A DNA stretch of 64,000 nucleotides from Bacillus sp. FJAT-49736. GTDB taxonomy: Bacteria; Bacillota; Bacilli; Bacillales; Bacillaceae_C. This document shows, piece by piece, positions 1 through 8,965 of this stretch. The stretch lies in NCBI RefSeq assembly GCF_018343615.1, contig NZ_JAGYPI010000004.1, forward strand, positions 187,588 to 251,587, read 5' to 3'. How positions within the stretch are numbered: the stretch's first letter is position 1; the number at the start of each line of letters is the position of its first letter. Both the position numbers and the translations under genes were made by a program. The notes under the pieces are model-generated. The model was given only the letters and a program-made list of their open reading frames with translations. It was not told the origin of the DNA and did not search any database.

Positions 1-14
1 TAAAATAAAACCGT

Positions 15-45
15 AAAATGACGTTCCAACATGGGACGTCATTTT
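15..45. terminator. Hairpin at the left edge, probable terminator
   Basis: AAAATGACGTTCC (15-27) pairs with GGGACGTCATTTT (33-45) around a short loop. The A and T tracts on the two sides would let it end transcription from either direction. It probably closes a gene lying outside the window. Confidence 0.55.
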
Positions 46-130
46 AAAATAGAATAAAACGTATTTTCTGTTCCTATCGGTATGATAAAATATATGGAAA
101 GGGTATTTTAAAGAAGGATAGGAAAATAGA

Positions 131-1390
131 ATGAGAAATCACCGTATATCAAAAATATTTTGGGGAGTTTTTTTCTTTATCTTATTATTAGACATAGGTT
201 TGCTTTTATATAACGCTTTTCAGCAAAAAACAGGCTGGTATATAGGCAATACCATTTTTTTATTATGTCTTCTCAGTGGAATGATAATTTATTTAATAAA
301 TCGCTTCTTTTTCCTTTATAAAAATTATCTTGCACTAGAAGAGGAAGAAGAAAAGTGGTCTCTCTTAATGCAATCAACTCCCGATTTTATGTGTTTTAAA
401 GATGGAAAGTCTAGATGGAAAAAGGTTAATCAGTTTGGCCGCAAGCTATTTCAGCTGGACAATATCGATTACTATGGAAAAACGGATCTTGAGCTGGCGG
501 AATTAGTTCCGTTTTTTAAGGAAGGGCTTAATACCTGCTATTTATCGGATGAAGTGGTTTGGAAAAACGGAAAAATCACAAGAGCGGAAGAATCTTTTGT
601 TGTGCCATCTGGTGAACTGAAAAGCTTTGACGTTATTAAAATTCCGCTTTTTCATGAAAATGGCACACGAAAAGGTCTTCTTACCATCGGTAGGGATATT
701 ACTCAACAGAAGGTAGCCGAGTCTATTCTTATAAAGAGAGAGAAGCTTTCAGTCGTCGGAGAACTTGCTGCAGGGATTGCTCATGAAATTCGTAATCCAT
801 TAACAAGCATTAAAGGGTTAATGCAATTAATGCATGAGGCTGGAAATGTTTCTGATCAATATGCAAAGGTTATGATTTCAGAAATTGACCGTATTAATCA
901 AATTGCTGGCGGCTTGCTAGCACTTTCAAAACCCCAAAGCAAGGAAATTAATATGGTTCTTTTAAATGAAATTCTTCAATACGTTATCAATATTTTGCAG
1001 CCAGAAGCGTTATTAAAGGATGTACAATTCAATCTGAATGCTGATTCCCAGTGCAAAATAGAAGCAGATCGCAACGGGCTAATTCAAGTATTTATAAATA
1101 TAATAAAAAACGCAATGGATGCCATGCCAACCGGGGGAATTATCACTGTTCAGTGCAAAAAGGTAATGGACAAGGTTCATGTAATAGTTTCGGACCAAGG
1201 CAGGGGAATTCCGCCTGAAAGATTAAAAAAGATTGCTGAACCTTTTTTTACGTTGAAGGAAAAAGGCATGGGACTTGGACTTACGATCAGTCAAAAAATC
1301 ATTCAGGATCATAAGGGTTCCTTTGAGTTTTATAGTCAAGAGGGTCGCGGAACAGATGTAATTATTAAACTACCTTGCGGGGCTTCATAA
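131..1390 (+). CDS. PAS-domain sensor histidine kinase (sporulation-kinase type)
   Basis: Membrane-bound histidine kinase of 419 residues. Two hydrophobic segments (about 8-28 and 36-63) form an N-terminal hairpin with almost no extracellular loop. A PAS domain follows (about 75-192), then the HisKA dimerisation helix with the phospho-acceptor in the AHEIRNPL motif (His218). The C-terminal ATPase has an N box (NIIKNAMDAMP), a G1 box (DQGRGIPP) and a G2 box (GMGLGLTIS). No response regulator lies next to it. This architecture, orphan status and the presence of spo0F 55 kb away fit a kinase feeding the sporulation phosphorelay (KinA-E class), but the partner is inferred. The little extracellular sequence suggests an intramembrane or cytoplasmic signal read by PAS. 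Confidence 0.88.
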   Translation: MRNHRISKIFWGVFFFILLLDIGLLLYNAFQQKTGWYIGNTIFLLCLLSGMIIYLINRFFFLYKNYLALEEEEEKWSLLMQSTPDFMCFKDGKSRWKKVNQFGRKLFQLDNIDYYGKTDLELAELVPFFKEGLNTCYLSDEVVWKNGKITRAEESFVVPSGELKSFDVIKIPLFHENGTRKGLLTIGRDITQQKVAESILIKREKLSVVGELAAGIAHEIRNPLTSIKGLMQLMHEAGNVSDQYAKVMISEIDRINQIAGGLLALSKPQSKEINMVLLNEILQYVINILQPEALLKDVQFNLNADSQCKIEADRNGLIQVFINIIKNAMDAMPTGGIITVQCKKVMDKVHVIVSDQGRGIPPERLKKIAEPFFTLKEKGMGLGLTISQKIIQDHKGSFEFYSQEGRGTDVIIKLPCGAS

Positions 1391-1420
1391 TAAGGGTGGC
1401 ATAGTCACTCTTATTTTTTT
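1391..1420 (+). terminator. Rho-independent terminator of the kinase gene
   Basis: TAAGGGTG and CACTCTTA form an 8-bp stem with one G-U pair, followed by seven T. It begins directly after the stop codon of the kinase gene. A short remnant resembling one end of the dispersed 150-190 bp repeat (GGCGTTTTCGTAAATGGTTG) follows at about 1424-1443. Confidence 0.75.
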
Positions 1421-1607
1421 GAGGCGTTTTCGTAAATGGTTGTAAAAGAGGCATTATGAAAGATGTAAATTTCTTAATGTGACCTAGTAATTAGCAAAGA
1501 TATTGTATATAATTTGATTGAATCATCGTAATTTTCCATCAATTCCCCCTCCCGCTTTTCCTCACTTTTTCCCTAATTAAAAAATTCCTTCGAAAGGAGA
1601 CATGATT

Positions 1608-3740
1608 TTGTTATCAAACGCTAAAGAAATTCTTCGAGCCTACTTTGGTTATGATGAATTTAGAAAAGGTCAGGAAGCAATCATTGACCAGATTATGCAT
1701 GGTAAGGATACCGTCGCGATAATGCCTACCGGTGGCGGGAAATCTATTTGTTATCAAATTCCTGCATTAATGCTTCCGGGTATCACAATTGTTATTTCTC
1801 CGCTTATTTCCTTAATGAAAGACCAAGTCGATGCCCTAATAAATACAGGAATCTCCGCAACCTTCATTAATAGCTCCATTACCGCTAATGAATTGGATGA
1901 ACGCCTAAAAGGGATAGAAGCTGGACAATACAAATTAATATATATTGCTCCAGAAAGACTTGAAGCCCCGTCCTTTTTAGACTTGCTGTATAAGGTGAAC
2001 GTTTCTTTATTGGCTATAGATGAAGCCCATTGTATTTCACAGTGGGGACATGATTTTCGCCCAAGCTATTTACTAATAAAAAAGCTTATTCAACACATCC
2101 AACCGAAGCCAATTATTTTGGCTTTAACTGCAACAGCAACTCCAGGTGTAAAGGATGATATTTGTGATTTATTAAATATTCCCACAAGGGATGTTATTCT
2201 TACGGGGTTTGGTAGAGATAACTTAAGTTTTCAAGTGGTAAAAGGCCAGGACCGAGATCTTTTTGTAAAAGAATATGTTCATAAAAATATGGATCAATCC
2301 GGAATTGTGTATGCCGCGACACGTAAAGAAGTAGAACGCATCTATCAGCAATTAAAAAGTCTCGGAATTCTGGTTGGAAAATATCATGCAGGAATGTCGG
2401 AACATGAAAGGAATCGGAACCAAGAGGAATTTTTGTATGATGATATAACCGTAATGGTTGCAACCAGCGCATTTGGCATGGGTATCAATAAATCGAATGT
2501 ACGGTATGTAATTCACTATCATATTCCGAAAAATATGGAGTCGTATTATCAGGAAGCAGGACGCGCTGGAAGAGATGGGCTGGAAAGTGAATGTATTCTT
2601 TTGTTTGCCCCTCAAGATGTCCATATCCAAAAATTTTTCATCGATCAGTCTGATATGAACATGGAGCGCAAGGAATACGAATATTCCAAGCTGAGGAAGA
2701 TGATTTCCTATTGTCATACTGAAACCTGTTTTCTACAATATATTTTACGATATTTTGGCGAGAAAGACCCTGAAAATTGCGGGAAGTGCGGCAATTGCAC
2801 AGATGACCGTCAGCAAGTAGATGTAACAAAGGAAGCACAAATGGTTCTCTCTTGTATTAAGCGAATGAATGAAAGGTTTGGGAAAACATTCATTACGAAG
2901 GTGTTAACAGGTTCAAATGACAGGAAAATTAATAGCTTCGGATTCCACCAGATATCTACTTACGGAATTATGAAAGGAAAAACTCAAAGAGAGGTAAATG
3001 ATTTCATTGATTATTTGACCGCTGAAGGCTATTTACGTCCAACAGACGGTGCCTACCCAGTGTTGATTGTGACAAATAAAGGTATTAACGTTTTAATGGG
3101 AGAGGAGAAAGTATTTAGGAAGGAAAAGGTTCAAGTCAAGCAGCTAGTGGAGGATAATGAATTATTTGAGGAATTGAGACGATTAAGAAGAGAAATTGCG
3201 GCAGTGGAAAAAATCCCACCTTACATTATTTTTTCGGATCAGACATTACAAGAAATGAGTGTAAGAATGCCTACCACAAGCAGTGAATTCCTCCAGTTAA
3301 AAGGAGTTGGAGAAAGAAAGCTCGAACAATATGGAAGTACGTTTCTTGCCGTAATCCTTTCGTATCGGGAACAGCATGGTACAGAAGAGAAACTTCTTCT
3401 GAATGTGGAAACAGAAAAGAGTGAAGAGGAAAACAAACAGAGTACAAAGGAGAAGAGCCAACATATCACATATAAGATGCTGCAGGAAGGGCTGAGCCTC
3501 GAAGAGATTGCGGACAAGCGTGACATGTCATTGAGAACCATTGAAACCCATCTTATTAAGTGTTCAGAAGAAGGTTTTTCTATAGACTGGGATCAATTTA
3601 TTCCTTCAGAATTTGTTCCGCTTATTGCAGCTGCAGTTGAAGAGGCGGATACAGACCGATTAACTCTCATTAAGGAGCTTTTGCCTGATGAAATCAGCTT
3701 TTTTATGATTCAAGCTTTTTTGCAAAGGCTCATTTCCTAA
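1608..3740 (+). CDS. recQ: ATP-dependent DNA helicase RecQ
   Basis: 3'-5' DNA helicase for recombinational repair and fork rescue. Superfamily 2 motifs are present: Walker A MPTGGGKS (motif I), DEAH in AIDEAHCISQWGHDFR (II), LTATATP (III) and QEAGRAGRDG (VI). A zinc module (cysteines in CHTETCF and CGKCGNC) and the RQC winged helix follow, then an HRDC domain (about 515-590). A final helix-turn-helix region (about 628-680) resembles the extra C-terminal domain of longer Bacillus RecQ proteins. An ATG at 1602 lies only 2 nt from the AAAGGAG site at 1593-1599. The TTG at 1608 is 8 nt away and gives an N terminus matching RecQ, so it is preferred. The last codons and the stop are contributed by a dispersed repeat. 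Confidence 0.92.
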   Translation: MLSNAKEILRAYFGYDEFRKGQEAIIDQIMHGKDTVAIMPTGGGKSICYQIPALMLPGITIVISPLISLMKDQVDALINTGISATFINSSITANELDERLKGIEAGQYKLIYIAPERLEAPSFLDLLYKVNVSLLAIDEAHCISQWGHDFRPSYLLIKKLIQHIQPKPIILALTATATPGVKDDICDLLNIPTRDVILTGFGRDNLSFQVVKGQDRDLFVKEYVHKNMDQSGIVYAATRKEVERIYQQLKSLGILVGKYHAGMSEHERNRNQEEFLYDDITVMVATSAFGMGINKSNVRYVIHYHIPKNMESYYQEAGRAGRDGLESECILLFAPQDVHIQKFFIDQSDMNMERKEYEYSKLRKMISYCHTETCFLQYILRYFGEKDPENCGKCGNCTDDRQQVDVTKEAQMVLSCIKRMNERFGKTFITKVLTGSNDRKINSFGFHQISTYGIMKGKTQREVNDFIDYLTAEGYLRPTDGAYPVLIVTNKGINVLMGEEKVFRKEKVQVKQLVEDNELFEELRRLRREIAAVEKIPPYIIFSDQTLQEMSVRMPTTSSEFLQLKGVGERKLEQYGSTFLAVILSYREQHGTEEKLLLNVETEKSEEENKQSTKEKSQHITYKMLQEGLSLEEIADKRDMSLRTIETHLIKCSEEGFSIDWDQFIPSEFVPLIAAAVEEADTDRLTLIKELLPDEISFFMIQAFLQRLIS

Positions 3741-3912
3741 ACTTAGTTACTTTTGGACCATAATAACAGGCATTTACCAGCTTCTAGGCAATTTTTGCAT
3801 ATTTATTTTATGAATAGATGCCACGTAGTTGTATTGGTTGATGAACTTATACGAAAATCAACAGGTTAAAATTGGCTTTTGGATTTTAAACAATCTATAC
3901 GAAAATACCCTT
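3725..3912. repeat. Dispersed repeat family 1, 188-bp copy overlapping the recQ 3' end
   Basis: The stretch starting AAAGGCTCATTTCCTAAAC aligns with the copy at 12356 (AAAGGCTCTTTTCGTAAAC), followed in both by GGACC-TAATAA and CTTCTAGGCAATTTT-type blocks. Its right half (CAACAGGTTAAAATTGGCTT) is the reverse complement of the left part of the copy at 19679. It ends in TATACGAAAATACCC. The first 16 bases lie inside recQ and encode its last residues and stop. Confidence 0.65.
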
Positions 3913-3939
3913 GCAAAACAACAAATAAATAAGATCAAT

Positions 3940-3984
3940 GAAATGGGTGAACAGCATATTTTATAAGCTGTTTCACCCATTTTC
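3940..3984 (+). terminator. Long hairpin between recQ and the permease pair
   Basis: AAATGGGTGAACAGC pairs with GCTGTTTCACCCATTT with one bulged base and a loop of about 11 nt. T-rich sequence follows. It is a plausible end for recQ read-through beyond the repeat. Confidence 0.5.
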
Positions 3985-4218
3985 GTTATTAGTTATTCTT
4001 GATATCTCTAGAGCGCTTATTTCCCTAAAATCGTTTATATAACTAGTTTGAATGGACAAGTAATATTTATTCCTTCGTATTTCATGTGGTGTTATTTTCC
4101 TCCTGTGTATAAAGAACTACAAAAATTTTCATTTTATCGACATTTTTTCAAAAATACTATATATTTGAATAATAAAATGGAAGATGGAATAAATTATGAA
4201 TTATTTTGGAGGGAATCT

Positions 4219-5091
4219 ATGAATAAAATAGTAGACCTAGTAATACGATTTGCATTGTCTTGTATTGGAATTATATTGGTTGGTGGGTTGCCCAGCCTTT
4301 TAATAGGATTGAATAGTGGAACATTAGATTGGGGGAGCTACCTCCTGTCATTGAAGGAAATTTTTAATGGTATATTGCATCTACAACAGTTAACCTATTT
4401 CCACAATGGGAATTTATTACCGTTATTTCCTAACATTATTAGCCCAATGGTTTATTCCTTGATTGTTTTATTTTGTGCATTTATTGCAGCTAGCCTTATC
4501 TCACTTCTGTTATCTGTTTGCACTGTCCTCCTGCCGTATCGATTACGCCAAAAGGTTAAATTTTTCTTTTTCATGCTAGAATCAGTGCCGGATTTATTTG
4601 TCATTACCCTATGTCAACTACTTGTTATTTTAATAGTAAAAAAGACAGGGTTTCTAATTGCTGATATTGCAGCGATGGATCAGGAAAAAATATACTTGTT
4701 TCCGATTTTCTGCCTAGCAATCTTACCGACTATTCAATTATTTAGGATTTCTATGATTATATTAGAAGAGGAAATAGGGAAGGACTATGTACTGCTTGCT
4801 AGATCTATTGGTTTAAGAAAATCCTTCATCGTACTCATCTATGTGTTACGAAATGCTTGGATTAGTCTGTTCTTTCAATCGAAAAAGACAATATGGTTTA
4901 TGTTATCCAATTTATTTGTTTTAGAGTACCTATTTAATATGCAAGGGATAACCATATTTATGGGTAATCATATGGATCCAAAAATCTTTACATTAGCACT
5001 TTTATCGCTATTTATCCCGATATTTATATTATATTCCCTTGGGGAATGGATCCTTCAGAAAAAAATAACAGGGGGTGAATCCATTTCATGA
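4219..5091 (+). CDS. ABC transporter permease, DppB/OppB type
   Basis: Integral membrane protein of 290 residues with about six hydrophobic segments and a permease EAA-like loop (LLARSIGLRKSFIVLIYVLR) in the binding-protein-dependent transport domain. An open frame extends upstream to 4048, but GGAGGG (4208-4213) lies 5 nt before the ATG at 4219, so this start is chosen. It overlaps the next permease by ATGA. The family normally works with a second permease, two ATPases and a lipoprotein receptor for peptides, nickel or similar solutes. Only the two permeases are present here. The substrate cannot be read from the sequence. Confidence 0.8.
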   Translation: MNKIVDLVIRFALSCIGIILVGGLPSLLIGLNSGTLDWGSYLLSLKEIFNGILHLQQLTYFHNGNLLPLFPNIISPMVYSLIVLFCAFIAASLISLLLSVCTVLLPYRLRQKVKFFFFMLESVPDLFVITLCQLLVILIVKKTGFLIADIAAMDQEKIYLFPIFCLAILPTIQLFRISMIILEEEIGKDYVLLARSIGLRKSFIVLIYVLRNAWISLFFQSKKTIWFMLSNLFVLEYLFNMQGITIFMGNHMDPKIFTLALLSLFIPIFILYSLGEWILQKKITGGESIS

Positions 5092-6101
5092 AAAGTCCAT
5101 GGAAAAATCCTTTATTTTTAATTGGTTTTATTTTTATAGCGAGTTTGTTAATTGCGAGCATCCTTTATTCGGAGATCACTCATAATCATGTACGCCAATT
5201 TCGAATTTTATATGATAATCATGGAAAAATGATTGAGGTATCCCCGATCTCACCTAAGTGGAATATTCCATTTGGTACAGACCGCTTAGGGTTTGACATG
5301 TTTACAAAGGTACTGATTGGTGCAAAATATACAATTTTGGGTGCAATAGCGGTAGCAGCAATAAGAATGTTTCTAGCTATTCCAATTGGGTTATTTCTAG
5401 GAACTTATTTACGAAAACAAAAAAAATATTTTAGCGGTTTAGTGGATTCCTTCCATTTCATTCCATTAACAGTACTGGCAGTATATATTTTAACCCCGAT
5501 ATTATATGAGCCACTAGAAGGTTTTCACAATACAATGACGCAAAGAGTGGTTATTGAGATAATTTTACTCGCATTATTAACGGTTCCAGTGATTGCTGTA
5601 TTAATTAGCAATGAGGCCAGCAAAGCATATCAAGAGGAATTTGTCACCTGTTCCAAAACCTTGGGGGCAAGTAAATTGCGATTGATTCGAAAGCATATAT
5701 TTCCTGCCATGCGGGAGAAAATATTCGTGATTTTCGGACAGCAAATAATGCAAGCTCTTATTATCTTTGCACATCTTGGACTCTTTCAACTGTTTTTTGG
5801 CGGTACCCATAATAAATCTGATGGCTTATTCAGAGATCCGCCTGTCTCGGTTTCTAACGAGTGGTCTGGGCTTATTGGGGACTCCTTTCGATATTTGAAT
5901 CTAGCAAGCTGGATTCCTTTAACACCTATCATTTGTTTTGCCATTACAATGCTGGCGCTTTCCTTTATGATTGAAGGATATGTTCAAGCAACTACCGGAC
6001 ATTCCCATTACTTTAAGAGGAAGAAACGAAATCATAATGTTAAATCATTGGAAAGAACGCCTCTTAAAATTGAGCTGGAAAAATTCGAAAAAATATCTTG
6101 A
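5088..6101 (+). CDS. ABC transporter permease, DppC/OppC type
   Basis: Second permease of the pair (337 residues). An N-terminal membrane anchor is followed by an extracytoplasmic stretch with the PFGTDRLGFDMFTKVLIGAKYT block characteristic of OppC/DppC proteins. The core then carries a clear EAA loop (FVTCSKTLGASKLRLIRKHI). The ATG overlaps the stop of the upstream gene (ATGA), implying translational coupling. A basic C-terminal tail (FKRKKRNHN) faces the cytoplasm. No ATP-binding or solute-binding gene lies on either side, so this pair must borrow an ATPase, or the rest of the system is elsewhere. Confidence 0.82.
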   Translation: MKSPWKNPLFLIGFIFIASLLIASILYSEITHNHVRQFRILYDNHGKMIEVSPISPKWNIPFGTDRLGFDMFTKVLIGAKYTILGAIAVAAIRMFLAIPIGLFLGTYLRKQKKYFSGLVDSFHFIPLTVLAVYILTPILYEPLEGFHNTMTQRVVIEIILLALLTVPVIAVLISNEASKAYQEEFVTCSKTLGASKLRLIRKHIFPAMREKIFVIFGQQIMQALIIFAHLGLFQLFFGGTHNKSDGLFRDPPVSVSNEWSGLIGDSFRYLNLASWIPLTPIICFAITMLALSFMIEGYVQATTGHSHYFKRKKRNHNVKSLERTPLKIELEKFEKIS

Positions 6102-6107
6102 TTGTCG

Positions 6108-6133
6108 GTCCCTAATATAGGGATCTTTTTTTA
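6108..6133 (+). terminator. Terminator of the ABC permease operon
   Basis: GGTCCCT and AGGGATC form a 7-bp stem with a 5-nt loop, followed by seven T. It lies 7 bp after the stop codon. A second GC-rich inverted repeat (AGCGC / GCGCT, about 6198-6219) follows. Confidence 0.75.
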
Positions 6134-6300
6134 AAAAAGGTAAGGAGAGTAAATTTTTATTCCCATACATTTACAACATCAAGTCTAATCTTGACCAGCG
6201 CAAGCATCCTCGCGCTTTCCTTAGTTTGTGTCACAACCTTATTAAATGGTACAATATTGAAGTTAATAGGGAACGTGCAACTAGAAAGGATGATGCTAAA

Positions 6301-7167
6301 ATGATACGATGTATTGCATCAGATATGGATGGCACATTATTGAATGCCAGACAGGAAATTAGCGAATTAAACCGAAAAGCACTTCTTTATGCGAAGGAGC
6401 AGGGAGTAGAAGTCGTAATCGCTACTGGACGTTCATTTGATGAGGCGCATTTTATTTTACAGGATGCAGGAATTAGCTGCCCGCTTATTGCTGTGAATGG
6501 TGCTGAAATTCGAAACGAATCTGGAGAAATTGTCAGTTCCATAGGATTAAGCGGAAAGCAGGCTACTGCTATCGCAAACATATTAAATGAGATCGGAGTT
6601 TATTTTGAGGTTTACACAAATAAAGGGAAGTTTACCGAGGATTATAATAAAAGTATAAGCGTCATTGTAGATATATATAAAACTGCCAACCCCGAGCGAC
6701 CAACCGAAGAAATCCGCAGCATGGTAGAAGAGCGATTTACCAAGGGCTTCATTCAAACCATTGATGATTATGAAGTGATTTTTAATGACCCGTTATACAT
6801 CTTTTATAAGTTTATTGTATTCTCAAGAGAAGAGGAGCCTCTGAAAAAGGCAAGCAAGGCGTTACATGAATTAGATGGCCTCAAGATTACCTCCTCAGGT
6901 CATGATAACCTAGAGATAAACCATATTGATGCACAGAAAGGAATTGCGCTGGAGACATTCGTGAAAGAAAGAGGCATTGATCTAAAGGATACAATGGCCA
7001 TTGGCGATAACTTTAATGACCTTTCTATGTTACTAAAAGTAGGCTATCCTTTTGCCATGGGTAATGCAGAACAGGAGATTAAAGAGCTCTGTAAATATCA
7101 AGCAGATTTGAATGTGAATGATGGTGTGGGTAAGGCGATTGCACAAATGCTGAACGCAAATTTATAA
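6301..7167 (+). CDS. Cof-type HAD-superfamily phosphatase
   Basis: Cytoplasmic HAD hydrolase of 288 residues. Motif I is DMDGTLLN (Asp8 nucleophile, Asp10 acid/base), motif II is the Thr in ATGR, and motif IV is GDNFNDLSML near residue 235. A C2b-type cap lies between them, as in the YkrA/YwpJ/YitU group that dephosphorylates sugar phosphates, FMN-type or nucleotide substrates. Individual specificity cannot be assigned. The open frame extends to 6226, but the ATG at 6301 has AAAGGA upstream and gives the normal family N terminus (MIRCIASDMDGT). It is a single-gene unit followed by its own terminator. Confidence 0.85.
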   Translation: MIRCIASDMDGTLLNARQEISELNRKALLYAKEQGVEVVIATGRSFDEAHFILQDAGISCPLIAVNGAEIRNESGEIVSSIGLSGKQATAIANILNEIGVYFEVYTNKGKFTEDYNKSISVIVDIYKTANPERPTEEIRSMVEERFTKGFIQTIDDYEVIFNDPLYIFYKFIVFSREEEPLKKASKALHELDGLKITSSGHDNLEINHIDAQKGIALETFVKERGIDLKDTMAIGDNFNDLSMLLKVGYPFAMGNAEQEIKELCKYQADLNVNDGVGKAIAQMLNANL

Positions 7168-7179
7168 AGTGGTTAATGG

Positions 7180-7214
7180 ACGATGTGGAAAAAGGATTTC
7201 CCATCGTTTTTTTT
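7180..7214 (+). terminator. Terminator of the HAD phosphatase gene
   Basis: ACGATG pairs with CATCGT, extended by GGAAA/TTTCC in the inner part, followed by eight T. Confidence 0.75.
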
Positions 7215-7227
7215 AAGGAAAAAGTAA

Positions 7228-7285
7228 CCACTCGGGCCATTTTACTTTGATTTCGTGCCTTTAAATAGGAATTTCGTGCTAATCA
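7228..7285 (-). repeat. Short run of 21-bp GGCACGAAA-type repeats
   Basis: Read on the minus strand, TAGCACGAAATTCC, GGCACGAAATCAAAG and GGCCCGAG recur at about 21-bp spacing. The same unit type appears at 25043-25134 and 40579-40634. The remainder of 7286-7557 is AT-rich, with no gene seen. Confidence 0.45.
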
Positions 7286-7557
7286 AAGGAATTGATGGGA
7301 CGTTTAATTACAAAATTGTGCTGTTCTAATTCTTATGCGAAACATCATAAAAAAGCTATCATCAATGATAACTCGAAATAAATTACATTGTATCGATTTG
7401 AAAGTAAGTAATCACTCTCAACATTTTCCAGCTGTCAATTTCAGAATTTTCATTTAAATTATGGTATACTTTTGGGAAGATTCTATTTTTACAGAATGCC
7501 GAAAATAAAAAATCTATGCAATAGCTACCTTGGAAAATGGGATGGAGGTGAAGTCAC

Positions 7558-8122
7558 TTGGAACCGAAAAGGGTTAATGAAATAAAGCCCAATATTGCCT
7601 CTTATAAACTAAGAATATTTTCTATTCTAATCGATTATTTAATAATTTGTGGGTATGGGGTCATTTTACTTTTTTCTCTCCATTTTATTACGTCCTCTTT
7701 TGTTGTTACTGTTTTCAAAAGGCCCATTCGTTGCTGAGGTAACAGGCTTCTGTCTTATAACCTTACCTGTCGTATTTTATTTTAGTCTCATGGAGGCATC
7801 TAGCAGGGGAGGCACACTAGGAAAAAGAAAATGGAACATTAGAGTAGTGAAAAAGGATGGCGAACCGATTGGAGTGGGAAGAGCCATTTTTCGGTCTGTC
7901 ATTAAATTTATACCATGGGAAATGTCTCATTTTGCAATTTGGAATATACTGAGGCCATCCTCCCTCCCTGATAGTTTAATAACTTTTATTTTATTCACAG
8001 CAAATATCTTGGCTATTTTATATATTTTCTTTCCTTTAGTAAATAAGCAAAGGAAAAATATTTATGACTGGATTGCAGGAACTAGTGTTATTCATAATCA
8101 AAATGAAGAAGTTCCACTATGA
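7558..8122 (+). pseudogene. RDD-family membrane protein interrupted by a frameshift
   Basis: RDD proteins are small polytopic membrane proteins of uncertain function, some linked to Na+ or compatible-solute transport. The N-terminal part is read from TTG 7558, 7 nt after GGAGGTG (7544-7550). It gives the expected first segment (IASYKLRIFSILIDYLIICG) but stops near 7735. The remainder is in the +1 frame (from about 7655 to 8122) and carries the RDD core: GGTLGKRKWNIRVVKKDG, two further hydrophobic segments and a terminal KNIYDWIAGT. Joining the frames near the ACTTTTTT run at about 7668-7675 restores one continuous protein. This is either a real inactivating indel in a T run or a sequencing error; the sequence alone cannot decide. 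Confidence 0.7.
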
Positions 8123-8236
8123 ATGAGTTGGTGCTTTTCTCCGATTGCTTTATAGATGCTAAAGAGCTCCTTCAAAGAAATGGGAAATTACCATACCTAT
8201 GAAAGGGTTAACAGTGACATTCATAACATAAAAAAA

Positions 8237-8262
8237 ATAAGTCCGATATCTCGAACTTATTC
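8237..8262 (-). terminator. Terminator of the yojF-bshB2 operon
   Basis: AATAAGTTCGAG and CGGACTTATT (minus strand) pair around a short loop, followed by a run of T on the minus strand (A run at about 8230-8237). It overlaps the last codons of bshB2. Confidence 0.65.
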
Positions 8263-8940
8263 CACGCGATCATTATCCCATGGGTATGACCAGAATCTTT
8301 CCGTTTGAAGCCAAGCTAATATTTCCGGGTCTTTTTCAGCTAATTTCTTCTCTCTTTCTTCCATCATCCAACCGGTTTGGGATATATGTGCTTTCATAGC
8401 CCCCATTTTTTGGTCGATAACGTCACGGACATCATTTTCGATATCCGGTCTGCCAATTTCCTCTTCATGTCCTTTTGAAAAGGCTAGGCAATGAACCTTT
8501 GGTCGCTTCTCTAATGGTAGCTTTCTCACTGCTCGAATTACCGCTCTTCCGGTTGCGTCATGATCGGGGTGAACTGCATATCCCGGATAAAATGTAATAA
8601 TAAGGGAGGGGTTTAATTCTTGTATTAAATCGGAAATCATCTTAGCCATTTTCTCGTCATCTTCAAATTCAATGGTTTTATCGCGAAGTCCCATCATTCG
8701 AAGGTCTTGGATGCCCATTACTTCCGCCGCTTTTTGCAATTCCTTTCTGCGAATATTCGGAAGGGATTCTCTTGTCGCAAAAGGGGGATTTCCTAAGTTT
8801 CTACCCATCTGACCCAAAGTGAGACACGCATAGGTAACAGGAGTTCCATTTTTTACATGAGAGGAGATGGTGCCTGATACACTGAATGCTTCATCATCTG
8901 GATGTGGAAATACGACTAACACTTGACGTTCTTTTTCCAT
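8257..8940 (-). CDS. bshB2: Bacillithiol biosynthesis deacetylase BshB2
   Basis: Zinc-dependent LmbE-family deacetylase (227 residues) that removes the acetyl group from GlcNAc-malate in synthesis of bacillithiol, the low-molecular-weight thiol of Bacilli. The metal/catalytic motif PHPDDE (His13, Asp15, Asp16) and the second motif HPDHDA are intact. The start is the ATG at 8940 with CTCC/GGAG 8 nt upstream; the open frame extends to 8976 but overlaps yojF and lacks a site. It follows yojF in the same orientation 25 bp downstream, the arrangement of B. subtilis yojF-yojG. BshB1-type paralogues usually exist elsewhere in the genome. Confidence 0.88.
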   Translation of the reverse strand: MEKERQVLVVFPHPDDEAFSVSGTISSHVKNGTPVTYACLTLGQMGRNLGNPPFATRESLPNIRRKELQKAAEVMGIQDLRMMGLRDKTIEFEDDEKMAKMISDLIQELNPSLIITFYPGYAVHPDHDATGRAVIRAVRKLPLEKRPKVHCLAFSKGHEEEIGRPDIENDVRDVIDQKMGAMKAHISQTGWMMEEREKKLAEKDPEILAWLQTERFWSYPWDNDRVE

Positions 8941-8965
8941 ATATAAAACTCCTTTCTGCCAAAAA

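Noticed and set aside
7434-7452. CodY box upstream of the RDD gene (CAATTTCAGAATTTTC)
   Set aside because: Too many mismatches to AATTTTCWGAAAATT, and in an AT-rich region where chance matches are common.
8119-8202. 27-codon ORF overlapping the RDD stop by ATGA
   Set aside because: No independent ribosome site and no similarity recognised; kept out although translational coupling is conceivable.
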